NCBI GenBank assembly: GCA_022787425.1
Contig: JALFWB010000031.1
Location: 124,001 to 188,000, forward strand
Origin: Akkermansia sp.
GTDB lineage: Bacteria > Verrucomicrobiota > Verrucomicrobiia > Verrucomicrobiales > Akkermansiaceae
Direction of reading: 5' to 3'
Length of the DNA stretch: 64,000 bases
Of the stretch, positions 9,834 through 19,203 are shown piece after piece. Within the stretch, counting starts at the first letter, position 1; each line of letters begins with the position of its first letter. A program made the position numbers and the translations under genes. Under the pieces are notes generated by a model. It made no database searches and was not told the DNA's origin. It worked only from the letters and a program-made list of their open reading frames with translations.

Positions 9834-10484
9834 TCAATTCTCCTCGGGCATGGAGATGATGAGGGGGGCGTAGGTGGAGAGGCGGGTGAGAAGGGGATTC
9901 CAGAGGAGAGGGAGGAGGACGGAGAGTCCGGTGAGGAGGTGGAGGTAGACGGGGCTACAGGTGCCGGGGGGGAGGATGAGGAGGAAGAGACTGATGAAAT
10001 TCTGCGCAGTGTAGAGGACGGCGCCGAGGAGCAAGAGAATGCGAACCTGCAGGGGGGCGGCGACGATGTAGGGGATGTTGAAGAGGGAGGTGATGAGCAC
10101 GATGGCGGCTACCAAGAGGGGGCAGATGGGGCCGGCGTTCAACAGAGGTTCGGCGGCGATGAGCCAATAGATGCGGTGGGCCGCATGGGCGGCTCCGAGC
10201 ACAACCGCAACGGCTGCCAGGACTCGGGTGATGAATAATCCGCTCTCGGCAGCCAGCACGCAGTGGCACCACAGCAGCAGGGCGGCCAGCAGCAGGGGCA
10301 GCAGCAGCTCCCCGAATGCCACACACAGCACCCCCACCGCAGCGGGGGCGGAATGGGAAGCACCGGAGAAGAGCAGGAAGAGGCAGTTGCCCAAGGCAAT
10401 CAGCAGCAGCAGCCAGCTCGCCGCCCGAGCCGCCAAGGATACCCCGCGCTTCACAGCGGGGTGGATGAATAGCATGCGGTTCAT
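9834..10484 (-). CDS. multi-pass membrane protein of unknown function
   Basis: Hydrophobic ORF with several TM segments; start overlaps the prmC stop. Confidence 0.6.
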   Translation of the reverse strand: MNRMLFIHPAVKRGVSLAARAASWLLLLIALGNCLFLLFSGASHSAPAAVGVLCVAFGELLLPLLLAALLLWCHCVLAAESGLFITRVLAAVAVVLGAAHAAHRIYWLIAAEPLLNAGPICPLLVAAIVLITSLFNIPYIVAAPLQVRILLLLGAVLYTAQNFISLFLLILPPGTCSPVYLHLLTGLSVLLPLLWNPLLTRLSTYAPLIISMPEEN

Positions 10485-11401
10485 GGTGCCTCCGCAGCAT
10501 CCGCTTCCTCCGCAGCCTCCCCCTCCGTTTCTTCAGCAGGGGGCGCATAGCCTATGGGGAAACGCGCCTTGCCGCTCATATCCCGCAGCAACTGTACTTC
10601 CGTATAACCGACGGCGCGCATAGCATCGCAGACAGCCTCGCCCTGGTCATGGCCCACCTCCAGCATCATCAGGCCGCGGGGGGCCATATACGGCAGGGCC
10701 CCGCTCACAAAACGGCGCACGATGTCCAGCCCGTCCGGGCCGCCGTACAGGGCCGTGGCGGGGTCATGCCTCACCTCCGTCGCCAGCTCCTCACCCTCCG
10801 GCACATAGGGCAGGTTAGCCAGGGCCAGATCGAAGCCGCGGGGAGGCTGCACACTGTTCTCCGTGTCCTCCCAAGCAGCAAATAAATCACTGCGGTAGGT
10901 CTTTACCCGTGCGCCGAGCGAGGTCGCATTTTCCAGAGCCAGGGAAAGAGCCGCCTCACTGACATCCGCCAGCACCACCTCCGGCGCAAAAGCCGCCAGC
11001 TCCAAGGCCAGAGTCACGCCGATAACCCCGGAGCCGCAGCCCATGTCCAGCACGCGCATGCCCTTGCGGCGTTCCGCGCGGGCCAAGGCCAGCTCCACCA
11101 GCTCCTCCGTCTCCGGACGCGGGATCAGCGCTCGCGCATCCGTGCGGAACTCACGCCGGAAAAACTCCGTGCTGCCCAACAAATGCTGCAAGGGTACCCC
11201 CTGACCCCGCTTCCGCAGGAGCTCGCGCAGGGGCGCCAGTTTCTCCTCGCTCAGCGGGTCTTCAAAATGCAGGTAGAGCCAGGTCTTGTTACACCCCAGC
11301 ACATGCACCAGCAAACTCTGCATGGAATGCCGCGCACCCTCGATGCCGCGAGCCTCCAGGTACGCCGTGCCGCCGTTCAATACCTCCAGAATCGTCTTCA
11401 T
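10481..11401 (-). CDS. prmC: peptide chain release factor N5-glutamine methyltransferase
   Basis: LDMGCGSGVIGVTLA and NLPYVPEGE (NPPY-type) motifs; adjacent to prfA; start chosen at MKTILEVLNGG. Confidence 0.9.
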   Translation of the reverse strand: MKTILEVLNGGTAYLEARGIEGARHSMQSLLVHVLGCNKTWLYLHFEDPLSEEKLAPLRELLRKRGQGVPLQHLLGSTEFFRREFRTDARALIPRPETEELVELALARAERRKGMRVLDMGCGSGVIGVTLALELAAFAPEVVLADVSEAALSLALENATSLGARVKTYRSDLFAAWEDTENSVQPPRGFDLALANLPYVPEGEELATEVRHDPATALYGGPDGLDIVRRFVSGALPYMAPRGLMMLEVGHDQGEAVCDAMRAVGYTEVQLLRDMSGKARFPIGYAPPAEETEGEAAEEADAAEAP

Positions 11402-11405
11402 CGCC

Positions 11406-12479
11406 TCACTTGAGCTCATCCATCCGTTCCTCCATCTCCGCATGCTGCATGCGAGAGATCACCTCGTCCAGCGCCCCCGTCGCCATCACGATGTCCAGAT
11501 TATAGGCCGTATAACCTATCCTATGGTCCGTCAGGCGATTCTGCGGGAAGTTGTAGGTGCGTATCTTCTCCTCGCGCCCGCCGGAGCCGATGAGGGCGCG
11601 CCTCCGCTCTGAGTAGCTCTCCTGGGCCGCGCGCTGCTTCATCTCGAACAAGCGCGCGCGCAGAATGCGCATGCCTGTCTCGCGGTTCTTGATCTGGCTT
11701 CGTTCCTGTTCACAGCGAACCATGATACCCGTCGGCAGGTGAAAAATCTGCACGGCGGACTCCGTACGGTTCACATGCTGCCCGCCTGCCCCGCCGGAGC
11801 GGCAGGTCTCGATGCGCAGGTCCTCCGGCCGTATCTCCACATCCACCTCCTCCGCCTCCGGCAGCACAGCCACCGTGGCCGTGGAGGTGTGGATGCGCCC
11901 CTGCGTCTCCGTCACCGGTACCCGCTGCACGCGGTGCACACCGCTCTCATATTTCAGGTAGCGGAACACTTCATCGCCCGTCACGCGTAGGGTCACTTCC
12001 TTAAAGCCCGCCACATTGCCCGGGCTGGCATCCAGTATCTCGCAGCGCCAGCCCTTGCTTTCGGCGTAGAGCCGGTACATGGTCAACAAATCACCCGCGA
12101 ACAGCGAGGCCTCGTCCCCGCCCGTGCCCGCGCGCAGCTCCACCAGCGCATCGCGGTCCTCGGTGGCATCCCGCGGCAGCAGCGCATACTGCACCGCCTC
12201 TTCCAGCCGGGCGATGCGCGGCCCCAGCTCCTCCAGCTCCGCGCGCGCCAGCTCCGCCATCTCTTCGTCCTCCCCCTCGGCCATCTCCTCATTCTCCCGC
12301 CACTGGCGCCGCGCCTCCTCCAGCTCCCCCCATTGCTCCAGCAACTCCGCCGTGCGTCGGTGCTCTCGCATCAACTCCTGCGCCCGGTCACGGTCCTCGA
12401 ACAGGGCCGGTTCCGCAATCTCGCGCTCCAGATCCTCAAAACGCCGCCGACGTCTCTCTACCAATGGGGCATAATCCAT
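11406..12479 (-). CDS. prfA: peptide chain release factor 1
   Basis: GGQ motif (GGAGGQHVN) and RF-1 signature; start chosen at MDYAPLVE just after a TACAAT -10 box. Confidence 0.93.
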   Translation of the reverse strand: MDYAPLVERRRRRFEDLEREIAEPALFEDRDRAQELMREHRRTAELLEQWGELEEARRQWRENEEMAEGEDEEMAELARAELEELGPRIARLEEAVQYALLPRDATEDRDALVELRAGTGGDEASLFAGDLLTMYRLYAESKGWRCEILDASPGNVAGFKEVTLRVTGDEVFRYLKYESGVHRVQRVPVTETQGRIHTSTATVAVLPEAEEVDVEIRPEDLRIETCRSGGAGGQHVNRTESAVQIFHLPTGIMVRCEQERSQIKNRETGMRILRARLFEMKQRAAQESYSERRRALIGSGGREEKIRTYNFPQNRLTDHRIGYTAYNLDIVMATGALDEVISRMQHAEMEERMDELK

Positions 12480-12485
12480 GCCCCC

Positions 12486-12514
12486 ATTGTACCCCGCAGC
12501 CCTCCCTCTGGCAA
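12486..12514 (-). promoter_or_regulatory. prfA promoter TTGCCA-N17-TACAAT, 6 nt from ATG
   Basis: Direct reading of the reverse complement. Confidence 0.65.
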
Positions 12515-12632
12515 GCGCAATCTGCGCCCGCACGCGCTTTCTGCCCCCTCTCACATGGGTGTCGACCATGCTCTCGCCTGCCTGCACCCGGTGCCCGGAG
12601 GAGGCGGCTGTGCGGAGAGCTCCCCTTTTCGG

Positions 12633-13577
12633 TCACACCCCGGGGATGACAATCTCTTCCGGATTTGATTTCCGACCACTCCCGTCAGAGCTTCCGCATG
12701 GCAGAGGTGCGGCGGCCTGTTTCACTCCGGAGAAATGTGCAGAGTTGACAGCCTCGGCGGGAGTGGGGACAGAGTTCGGCAGAGGGGCGGGAGGTGTGTC
12801 GGGGAGCGGCTGCTTCCTCGAGCGCAGAGGTTTCATCAGGCTACGCAGCAGCTTGTACACGAGGCCACACAGGTAGATGACCACCAAGCCGAACACCAGC
12901 GTAATCCCGATGCCAAGCGGACGCGAGATATCACGGAAAACGGGGGTCGGGTCCATCTTCCTAGTGGCATCGGCCAGGCCGTCGGAAACCTTCTCCGCTG
13001 CCGAAACCGACTCCGCGAGGGCGACCGTTCCCGCCACTACGGCGCCGCCCTTGGCCAAGTCGGCGCAGGACGGCAGCACGGATCCCTTCTTCTTTGTTTT
13101 GATAGCCAGGTCGGAAAGTTCCTTGCGGCTCATGCGCTGCATCTCGGGCAGGTAATTTTCCCCACCCCGGGCAAGAATCTCCTTGGTTGCCGCCTTATTG
13201 GTCATCAGCGGCTTGATGACATCCTCCCCGTGAGTCTCCAACAAAGCGGGAACCTCCTTATCCTTGGCCAAAAGATCCCCGAACTGCTTACCGTATCGGC
13301 TCAGACCCTCCTTCTCCGCCACACTGAGGGAGCGCCCCAACTTCCCGGCGACGACCTCCGCCGCATCATCGACCATCCCGCCCCTCGTCTTCGGTGCCCC
13401 CTTAATGACTTTGACAGCTACCTTGCGCGCGGTGCCCGCGACACCGGCTTCCGCCTGCGGCACAGCAAGCAACATCGCGGCCGACAATGCGAGAGAACAG
13501 CAGCCGGTTCTGAGAACAACAGGCAGCAGACGAGAGGAACGGAGGGCAGGTGAGTTGTACATAGGAACTTGTTTCAT
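12633..13577 (-). CDS. secreted/membrane-anchored protein of unknown function
   Basis: Signal peptide (LALSAAMLLAVPQAEA), C-terminal TM segment (IGITLVFGLVVIYLCGLVYKLL) and proline-rich tail. Confidence 0.6.
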   Translation of the reverse strand: MKQVPMYNSPALRSSRLLPVVLRTGCCSLALSAAMLLAVPQAEAGVAGTARKVAVKVIKGAPKTRGGMVDDAAEVVAGKLGRSLSVAEKEGLSRYGKQFGDLLAKDKEVPALLETHGEDVIKPLMTNKAATKEILARGGENYLPEMQRMSRKELSDLAIKTKKKGSVLPSCADLAKGGAVVAGTVALAESVSAAEKVSDGLADATRKMDPTPVFRDISRPLGIGITLVFGLVVIYLCGLVYKLLRSLMKPLRSRKQPLPDTPPAPLPNSVPTPAEAVNSAHFSGVKQAAAPLPCGSSDGSGRKSNPEEIVIPGV

Positions 13578-13678
13578 ACCATCCTTATAGGGGGAATCAG
13601 CGAACGGGAGAAAAGTTTCTCACCATCTTCCCCGCACGCACAAGCCACGCAAGGTACCCGGGGCAGGCGGCGTCCCGG

Positions 13679-13710
13679 TATGGTGTGTCCGAAAAAGTGG
13701 GCACACCATA
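13679..13710. other. 12-bp inverted repeat (hairpin) TATGGTGTGTCC-N8-GGGCACACCATA
   Basis: Arms complementary apart from one G/T wobble position. Confidence 0.7.
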
Positions 13711-13738
13711 GTGCATACTTTTCAGGGGGCGGAAGTGT

Positions 13739-13767
13739 AAAAAAAAGAAACTCCCCTGTGCAGGGAG
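13739..13767 (-). terminator. intrinsic terminator
   Basis: Minus strand CTCCCTGCACAGGGGAG followed by TTTCTTTTTTTT. Confidence 0.7.
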
Positions 13768-13843
13768 CCCTATGCCGCGCGAGGCGGCGGACAAGTTTTC
13801 CGGGGCGTTTCCGTGGGGCCCCGGGCCTCTTAACTTGTCGGGA

Positions 13844-13963
13844 TCAGCGAACAACGGAGAAAGCGGCCTCCGGGGTGGGGGGCAGAGTATTCTCCGGGGT
13901 GGGGGGCAGGGTGTTGCCCAGGCTAATACCCGCAAGCGTGGTGATAATGGCGATGTACTTCAT
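13844..13963 (-). CDS. 39-aa micro-ORF with N-terminal hydrophobic segment and NTLPPTPE tandem repeat
   Basis: ATG...TGA reads MKYIAIITTLAGISLGNTLPPTPENTLPPTPEAAFSVVR*; AGGAAG-like Shine-Dalgarno upstream; below the length cutoff of the ORF track. Confidence 0.5.
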   Translation of the reverse strand: MKYIAIITTLAGISLGNTLPPTPENTLPPTPEAAFSVVR

Positions 13964-14042
13964 ATCGTTTGCTTCCTTTCTGATGAGCGCCTAACGGCGC
14001 GCCCCGAATATACACGATTTCCGACTTTTGTCAATGGAAAAT

Positions 14043-14999
14043 TCAGAATTTCGGCAGGAAATTGAATTTTTCCTCATTTTGGGCCTGAAAAAATGCCCTT
14101 GCGGCGGCGGAATCGCGCTGAATTTGGACTTGGAGGGCCGAAAGGGAGGAAAACTTCTGCTCCGGGCGGAGAAAATGCAGCAAAGCCACGGTGAGCGGCT
14201 GCCCGTACAGGTCCCCGGAGAAGTCGAAGAAATGGGTTTCCAGACGCAGGAGCTTCTCCTCCTCGCGGATGGACGGGCGGAACCCGAGGTCGGCAACCCC
14301 GAACAGCAAGCGCCCCGCATGGCGGCAGGCGACGGCATAGGCCCCGGCGGGGGGCACCGCCGAATGCGGCGGCAGGGTGATGTTCGCCGTGGGGAAGCCC
14401 AGTTGCCGGGCCAGGTGCTGCCCATGCTCCACCGTACCGCAGACCGCAAAGGGACGCCCGAGCATGGCGGCGGCATCATCGAGCCGCCCCTCCGCCAAGG
14501 CTACCCGCACGGCACCGGAGCACACCGTGCCCCCGTCGAGCTGCAACAGCGGCTGCACCCGCACCTCGAATCCTCGCTGTTTCCCCTGCTCCGACAGGAA
14601 AGCCGCATTGCCCGCGCGGGCCTTCCCGAAGTTCCAATTCGCCCCCACCGACACCCCGGCCACGCGGCTGTGCGCCTGCAGGGCATCGAGAAAGTCCGTG
14701 GGCGACATATCCGCCAGCTCGCGCGTGAAGGGGAGCCGCAGCAAGACCTCCGCCCCCTGCTCCTGCAACAAGCGCGCCTTGTAGTCCGGAACGGGCGTGA
14801 TGAGACGCGGTGCCCGCTGCGGGCAGAGGAGCTCCAGCGGGTGGCAGCAGAAGGTGAGTACCCCCCGCAATGCCCCCGGGGCATGCGCTGCCTGCACCAC
14901 CCGCACATGCCCGGTGTGCACGCCGTCGAAGAACCCGATGGCCCAGAACACAGGGGCCGGCAGCGAGCGCAGCTCCCCGAATGTACTCAGGACTTGCAT
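14043..14999 (-). CDS. ribF: bifunctional riboflavin kinase / FAD synthetase
   Basis: GFFDGVHTGH motif, C-terminal flavokinase GFPTANI. Confidence 0.92.
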   Translation of the reverse strand: MQVLSTFGELRSLPAPVFWAIGFFDGVHTGHVRVVQAAHAPGALRGVLTFCCHPLELLCPQRAPRLITPVPDYKARLLQEQGAEVLLRLPFTRELADMSPTDFLDALQAHSRVAGVSVGANWNFGKARAGNAAFLSEQGKQRGFEVRVQPLLQLDGGTVCSGAVRVALAEGRLDDAAAMLGRPFAVCGTVEHGQHLARQLGFPTANITLPPHSAVPPAGAYAVACRHAGRLLFGVADLGFRPSIREEEKLLRLETHFFDFSGDLYGQPLTVALLHFLRPEQKFSSLSALQVQIQRDSAAARAFFQAQNEEKFNFLPKF

Positions 15000-15715
15000 G
15001 TCAAGGCCTCCACGGGGATGAGCCGACGCAGGAGCTCCTCCCGACTGCAGGATTTAAGCGTGGGCACATCCACCGCCTGCTCCACGGAAAAATGCCCGGA
15101 CTGCACGCGCCGCAGGGCCGTGAGGTGCGCCCCGCAGCCCAGAGCCATACCAATCTCATGTGCGTAGGTGCGCACATAGAAACCCTTGGTGCAATGCACC
15201 CGGAAATCGACCTCCATAGCCTCGGTATCCACCCGGGTCAGCTCGTAATCCAACACCGCCACCCGGCGCCCCTTGCGCTCCACCTCCACACCCTTCCGTG
15301 CCAGCTTGTAGCAGGGCACGCCGTTGATTTTGACAGCGGAGAACATGGGCGGTACCTGCTCGAACTCCCCACGGAAACGCTCGAACGCTGCGCGGATCTG
15401 CTCCTCGGTCATGCCGGCGGTGGGACGCACGGCCACCACCTCGCCGTCGGCATCGTAGCTGTTGGTCTCCACCCCCAGACGCAGGGTGCCGGTGTAGACC
15501 TTGTCCTCGCACATCAGGCAATCCTGCAATTTGGTGGCTTTGCCGATCACCACCATCAGGAGCCCCGTGGCCATGGGGTCCAGCGTGCCGCAATGGCCCA
15601 CCTTCTTGGTATGCAGCACCCGGCGGCAGAGGGCAACGGCGTTGTGGGAGGTAAAGCCGGGGTCTTTATCGACAAGGAGCACACCGCTCACCTCCGGTTC
15701 TGACATGGCTTGCAT
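14987..15715 (-). CDS. truB: tRNA pseudouridine(55) synthase
   Basis: GVLLVDKDPGFTSHNAV, VGHCGTLDPMATGLL motifs; coupled to ribF; start uncertain (15715 or 15706). Confidence 0.92.
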   Translation of the reverse strand: MQAMSEPEVSGVLLVDKDPGFTSHNAVALCRRVLHTKKVGHCGTLDPMATGLLMVVIGKATKLQDCLMCEDKVYTGTLRLGVETNSYDADGEVVAVRPTAGMTEEQIRAAFERFRGEFEQVPPMFSAVKINGVPCYKLARKGVEVERKGRRVAVLDYELTRVDTEAMEVDFRVHCTKGFYVRTYAHEIGMALGCGAHLTALRRVQSGHFSVEQAVDVPTLKSCSREELLRRLIPVEALTCKS

Positions 15716-15732
15716 GGTACGGGGGGATGGGT

Positions 15733-16722
15733 TCAGGCTGACTCCACCGCGCGACAGGCCGCGGCCAGGACTTTCTTGCAACTTTCCGCAAAGACACCGC
15801 GCATGCGGATACCGGCGGCCATGGTGTGCCCACCGCCGCCGAACTGCTGCGCGATGTCCGCCACGCTGATGCGCGGGTGCTTGGAACGCAGGGAGACGCG
15901 GACAACGCCGCCCTCCATCTCCTCAAAGATGAGCGCCACCAGACTTCCCTGCATCACGCGGATGATGTCTACCATATCCTTGGTATCCTCCAACCCCAGA
16001 CGCATGGCCTGCTTGGTGGCAAGGGGCATGGCGTAATAAACCACCCGACCGCCGAGCAGGGACTGCATGTTGGAGAGCACCTCCGCCTGCACCCGTAGGG
16101 CGGTGGGCGACTGCTCTTGGTACAGGCGGCGGTTGACCTCCTGCACGTCCACCCCGCACTCGATCAGGCTTCCGACGGCACGCATCACCTCCGCCGTGGC
16201 GGAGGCATACTGGAAGGAGCCGGTATCCGTGCTGATGGCCACATACAGAGCGTTGGCCATAGCGGGGGAGATGGCAATACCCAATCGCGTGAAGAGGCGG
16301 AAGAGGACGAAGCCCGTGGCGGCGGTATCCGGCTCAATGATGTTGATGTTGCCGTAGCGCTCATTTGTAGCGTGGTGGTCGATGTTGACCTTGAACGGGA
16401 CAGCCGCGAGAAGCTGCTCGGCAAACTCCCCCAAGCGCTTCCAAGCCCCACAATCCAGGCACACCAGCACCTGCATGTCGGCGGGCAGGGACTCCGGCAG
16501 CGGCTGCATCAGCTCCGCCCCCTCCAGGAAGGCATAGCGGGCGGGCATGGGGTCCGCATTCCAAACATACACGCGCTTGCCCAGGGATTTGAGGGCCAGC
16601 GCAAGGGCCAGGGTGCTGCCGATGGCGTCCCCGTCCGGGCGCATATGCGAGACGACGCCGAAGCAGTCGTTACGGTTCAGGCACTCGGCAAGTTGCGGGT
16701 GCATGGTGTCTGCATCAATCAT
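15733..16722 (-). CDS. DHH/DHHA1 family phosphoesterase (NrnA-like bifunctional oligoribonuclease/pAp phosphatase)
   Basis: SHMRPDGDAIGSTLAL, NIDHHATNERYG, GGGGHTMAAG motifs; start placed at MIDADTMHPQ next to a TTTAAT -10. Confidence 0.88.
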   Translation of the reverse strand: MIDADTMHPQLAECLNRNDCFGVVSHMRPDGDAIGSTLALALALKSLGKRVYVWNADPMPARYAFLEGAELMQPLPESLPADMQVLVCLDCGAWKRLGEFAEQLLAAVPFKVNIDHHATNERYGNINIIEPDTAATGFVLFRLFTRLGIAISPAMANALYVAISTDTGSFQYASATAEVMRAVGSLIECGVDVQEVNRRLYQEQSPTALRVQAEVLSNMQSLLGGRVVYYAMPLATKQAMRLGLEDTKDMVDIIRVMQGSLVALIFEEMEGGVVRVSLRSKHPRISVADIAQQFGGGGHTMAAGIRMRGVFAESCKKVLAAACRAVESA

Positions 16723-16779
16723 GCCGCTATTAAACACGAAAGCCGGGACAAAATCAAGCGCAATGTCTGCCAGTTCGGC

Positions 16780-17280
16780 TCAGGCTTCCCCGCGTTGCAG
16801 GCGAGCGTTGATGTCACGGAGCAGGCCGGGCATGGCGGCATCCAGCAGGCTCACAACGTCATCGAAGTCCGATGCATCACCGTAGTAGGGATCCGGCACC
16901 TCGCGGCGGGTTTCGCCGGCGGCAAACCAGCGGGACATCGGCACGATGCGGGCCTTCTGCTCGGCGGTGGAGGCCAGGGCAAGCAAGTCGGCGCGGTTCT
17001 CCTCATCCTGCGGAATGATGAGGTCGAAGCGTGCGAAGTCCTCGCGGCGGAATTGACGGGCGCGGTGTCCGCCGTAGACGAACCCGGCGCGCTGCAGAGC
17101 CGCCAGCATGCGGGCATCCGGCCGCTGTCCGATGTGGTAGGCCGCCGTGCCGCAGGAATCCACCTGCACCCGCTGCTCCCCCTCCCGGTCCAGATGGGCG
17201 CAGCAGACCACCTCCGCCGCAGGGGAGCGGCAGATGTTACCGAGACAGACGAAAAGGACGCGGAACGGACGGGATGACAT
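16780..17280 (-). CDS. low molecular weight protein-tyrosine phosphatase
   Basis: VLFVCLGNICRSPAAE (C-x5-R) and DPYYGDASDF motifs. Confidence 0.92.
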   Translation of the reverse strand: MSSRPFRVLFVCLGNICRSPAAEVVCCAHLDREGEQRVQVDSCGTAAYHIGQRPDARMLAALQRAGFVYGGHRARQFRREDFARFDLIIPQDEENRADLLALASTAEQKARIVPMSRWFAAGETRREVPDPYYGDASDFDDVVSLLDAAMPGLLRDINARLQRGEA

Positions 17281-17353
17281 AGGCAAATGAGGTTTGGATT
17301 GACGCGCGGGGCCGATTGTGGCAGAATACCCGGCAGAGATACTGTACCACATT

Positions 17354-18016
17354 ATGCTACGCATTGCACGCCTGAACTCTGCCCCCGAGATTTTTTATTC
17401 CCTGCAAGGCGAAGGCGCCGGCATCGGCACCCCCGCTGTCTTCCTGCGGCTGTGCGGCTGCAACCTGCGCTGCGCTTGGTGTGATACCAAGTACTCGTGG
17501 GCGGAGGGGGTGAGCGTCTCCCCCGAGGAAGCGGCGGGACTCATCCGGCAACACGACTGCCGACGTCTGGTCATCACGGGCGGGGAGCCTCTCTTGCAGC
17601 AGGAGGGGCTGGTGAATCTGCTGCGTCTGCTGCCGGAATTTGTGACGGAGGTGGAGACCAACGGAACCATCGCCCCCTGCCCGGAGCTGGTGCAGCGGGT
17701 GCAGCAGTGGAACGTATCCCCCAAACTGCCGCATGCCGGCAATGCGGGGAGGGAATGCCTGCGCCCGGATGTGTTGGCCGACTTTGCGGCACTGCCGGGG
17801 GCGTGGTTCAAGTTCGTGGTGCGCGGCGAGGAGGATTGGCCGGCGATCGAGGCCCTGGGGCTGCCGCAGGAGAGGATCATCCTGATGCCCTGCGCGGCAT
17901 CGCGGGCAGCCCTGCAGGCGGCGCGTCCGGCGGTGGCGCAGATGGCCCTGCGGCATCGCGCGCGCCTCGGCGACCGCCTGCATCTGGTGCTGTGGGATAC
18001 GGAGAAAGGCGTGTAG
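17354..18016 (+). CDS. queE: 7-carboxy-7-deazaguanine synthase
   Basis: EIFYSLQGEGAGIGTPAVFLRLCGCNLRCAWCDTKY radical-SAM signature. Confidence 0.9.
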   Translation: MLRIARLNSAPEIFYSLQGEGAGIGTPAVFLRLCGCNLRCAWCDTKYSWAEGVSVSPEEAAGLIRQHDCRRLVITGGEPLLQQEGLVNLLRLLPEFVTEVETNGTIAPCPELVQRVQQWNVSPKLPHAGNAGRECLRPDVLADFAALPGAWFKFVVRGEEDWPAIEALGLPQERIILMPCAASRAALQAARPAVAQMALRHRARLGDRLHLVLWDTEKGV

Positions 18017-18023
18017 CGGGGGC

Positions 18024-19100
18024 TCAGGCGACCCCTTCGCTGCACAGAGCCGGCAGGTGTACGGTGTGCAGTCGGCGCACCACAGCACAAGCCAGGGCCA
18101 CGCAGGCCTCGAGGTCGCGGTCGTCCAGAATACCGTTGTGGGAATGGATGTAGCGCGTGGGCACCCCGAAAACGATAGCGGGGGTGCCGTGCCACTGCGG
18201 GTAGGCGGCAGCGGCATCCGTTCCGCCGCTGCGGCGCACGGTGGGCTGCACGGGGATACCCTCTTCCTCTGCCACGCGCAGCACGAAGTCCGCCAAGGCC
18301 GGGGGCGTGATCTGCGTGGGGTCATACAGGCGCACCTGCACCCCGCTGCCCAGCACCCCTTGGCGGCACACGTTGCTCTGCCCGAAGGTGTCATCCGCCG
18401 GCGGGCCTTCCAGAATGATGGCCAGATCCGGGACCTCGCGCAGGGCGCGCGCGCCTCGGCAGCCTACCTCCTCCTGCACGGTGCCGATGCCCGTCAGGCG
18501 ACACCCCACCGGCTCGGCGGCCAGTCGGCGCATGGCCTCGAGCATGCAGTACACGCCCGCACGGTTATCGAAAGCCTTGCCCATCCACCGGTGCGGCACG
18601 GCGAGACGCTGCACCCGCACATCCGGCACCACGGGACACCCCGGGGCGATGCCCAAGGCCTGCACCTCCTCCCGACAGGAGGCGCCCACGTCCACGAACA
18701 GGGCGTCATCGGGCAGCACCTGCTTGCGCTGGCTCTCCGGCAGCAGATGCGGCGGCTTGGTGCCCACCTGCCCGGGGATGCGGCGTCCGTCACGGGTCAG
18801 CACCACCATGCGCTGGCTCGGCAGGGTGTGGTTCCACCACCCGCCCAGCGGCACCATCAGCAGAAATCCATCCGCCGTGATGCCCTGCACCATAAAGCCT
18901 ATTTCATCCATATGCGCCACCAAGGCCACCGCCGGGCCCTCCGCGCCGCAACGGCACACCACATTGCCGCACACCTCGGTCTGCACCTCCACCCCCGGCA
19001 CCTCCGCCATCTCCCGTTGCACGAGCTGCCGCATCTCGCCCTCAAAGCCCGACACCGCACACGCATTGCTGCACGCCTCCAATAGCTGCTGATTGAACAT
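18024..19100 (-). CDS. M42 family metallopeptidase
   Basis: ALVAHMDEIGFMV, KAFDNRAGVY, GTVQEEVGCRGA motifs; start at MFNQQLLE adjacent to TATGCT. Confidence 0.88.
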   Translation of the reverse strand: MFNQQLLEACSNACAVSGFEGEMRQLVQREMAEVPGVEVQTEVCGNVVCRCGAEGPAVALVAHMDEIGFMVQGITADGFLLMVPLGGWWNHTLPSQRMVVLTRDGRRIPGQVGTKPPHLLPESQRKQVLPDDALFVDVGASCREEVQALGIAPGCPVVPDVRVQRLAVPHRWMGKAFDNRAGVYCMLEAMRRLAAEPVGCRLTGIGTVQEEVGCRGARALREVPDLAIILEGPPADDTFGQSNVCRQGVLGSGVQVRLYDPTQITPPALADFVLRVAEEEGIPVQPTVRRSGGTDAAAAYPQWHGTPAIVFGVPTRYIHSHNGILDDRDLEACVALACAVVRRLHTVHLPALCSEGVA

Positions 19101-19106
19101 ACCCCC

Positions 19107-19135
19107 AGCATACCACCCCATCGCCCGCTTGGCAA
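19107..19135 (-). promoter_or_regulatory. M42 peptidase promoter TTGCCA-N17-TATGCT, 6 nt from ATG
   Basis: Direct reading of the reverse complement. Confidence 0.65.
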
Positions 19136-19203
19136 TACCCGCTTTACGACTGCGGGGCTTTTTCCTTTACAGCGGGGGGCGTTTCGGGGTAGAATGGCGG
19201 GGT

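Noticed and set aside
13868-13909. G-rich direct repeat as the start of a CRISPR array or minisatellite
   Set aside because: Only two 18-bp copies with a 6-bp gap, and it is in frame with the micro-ORF.
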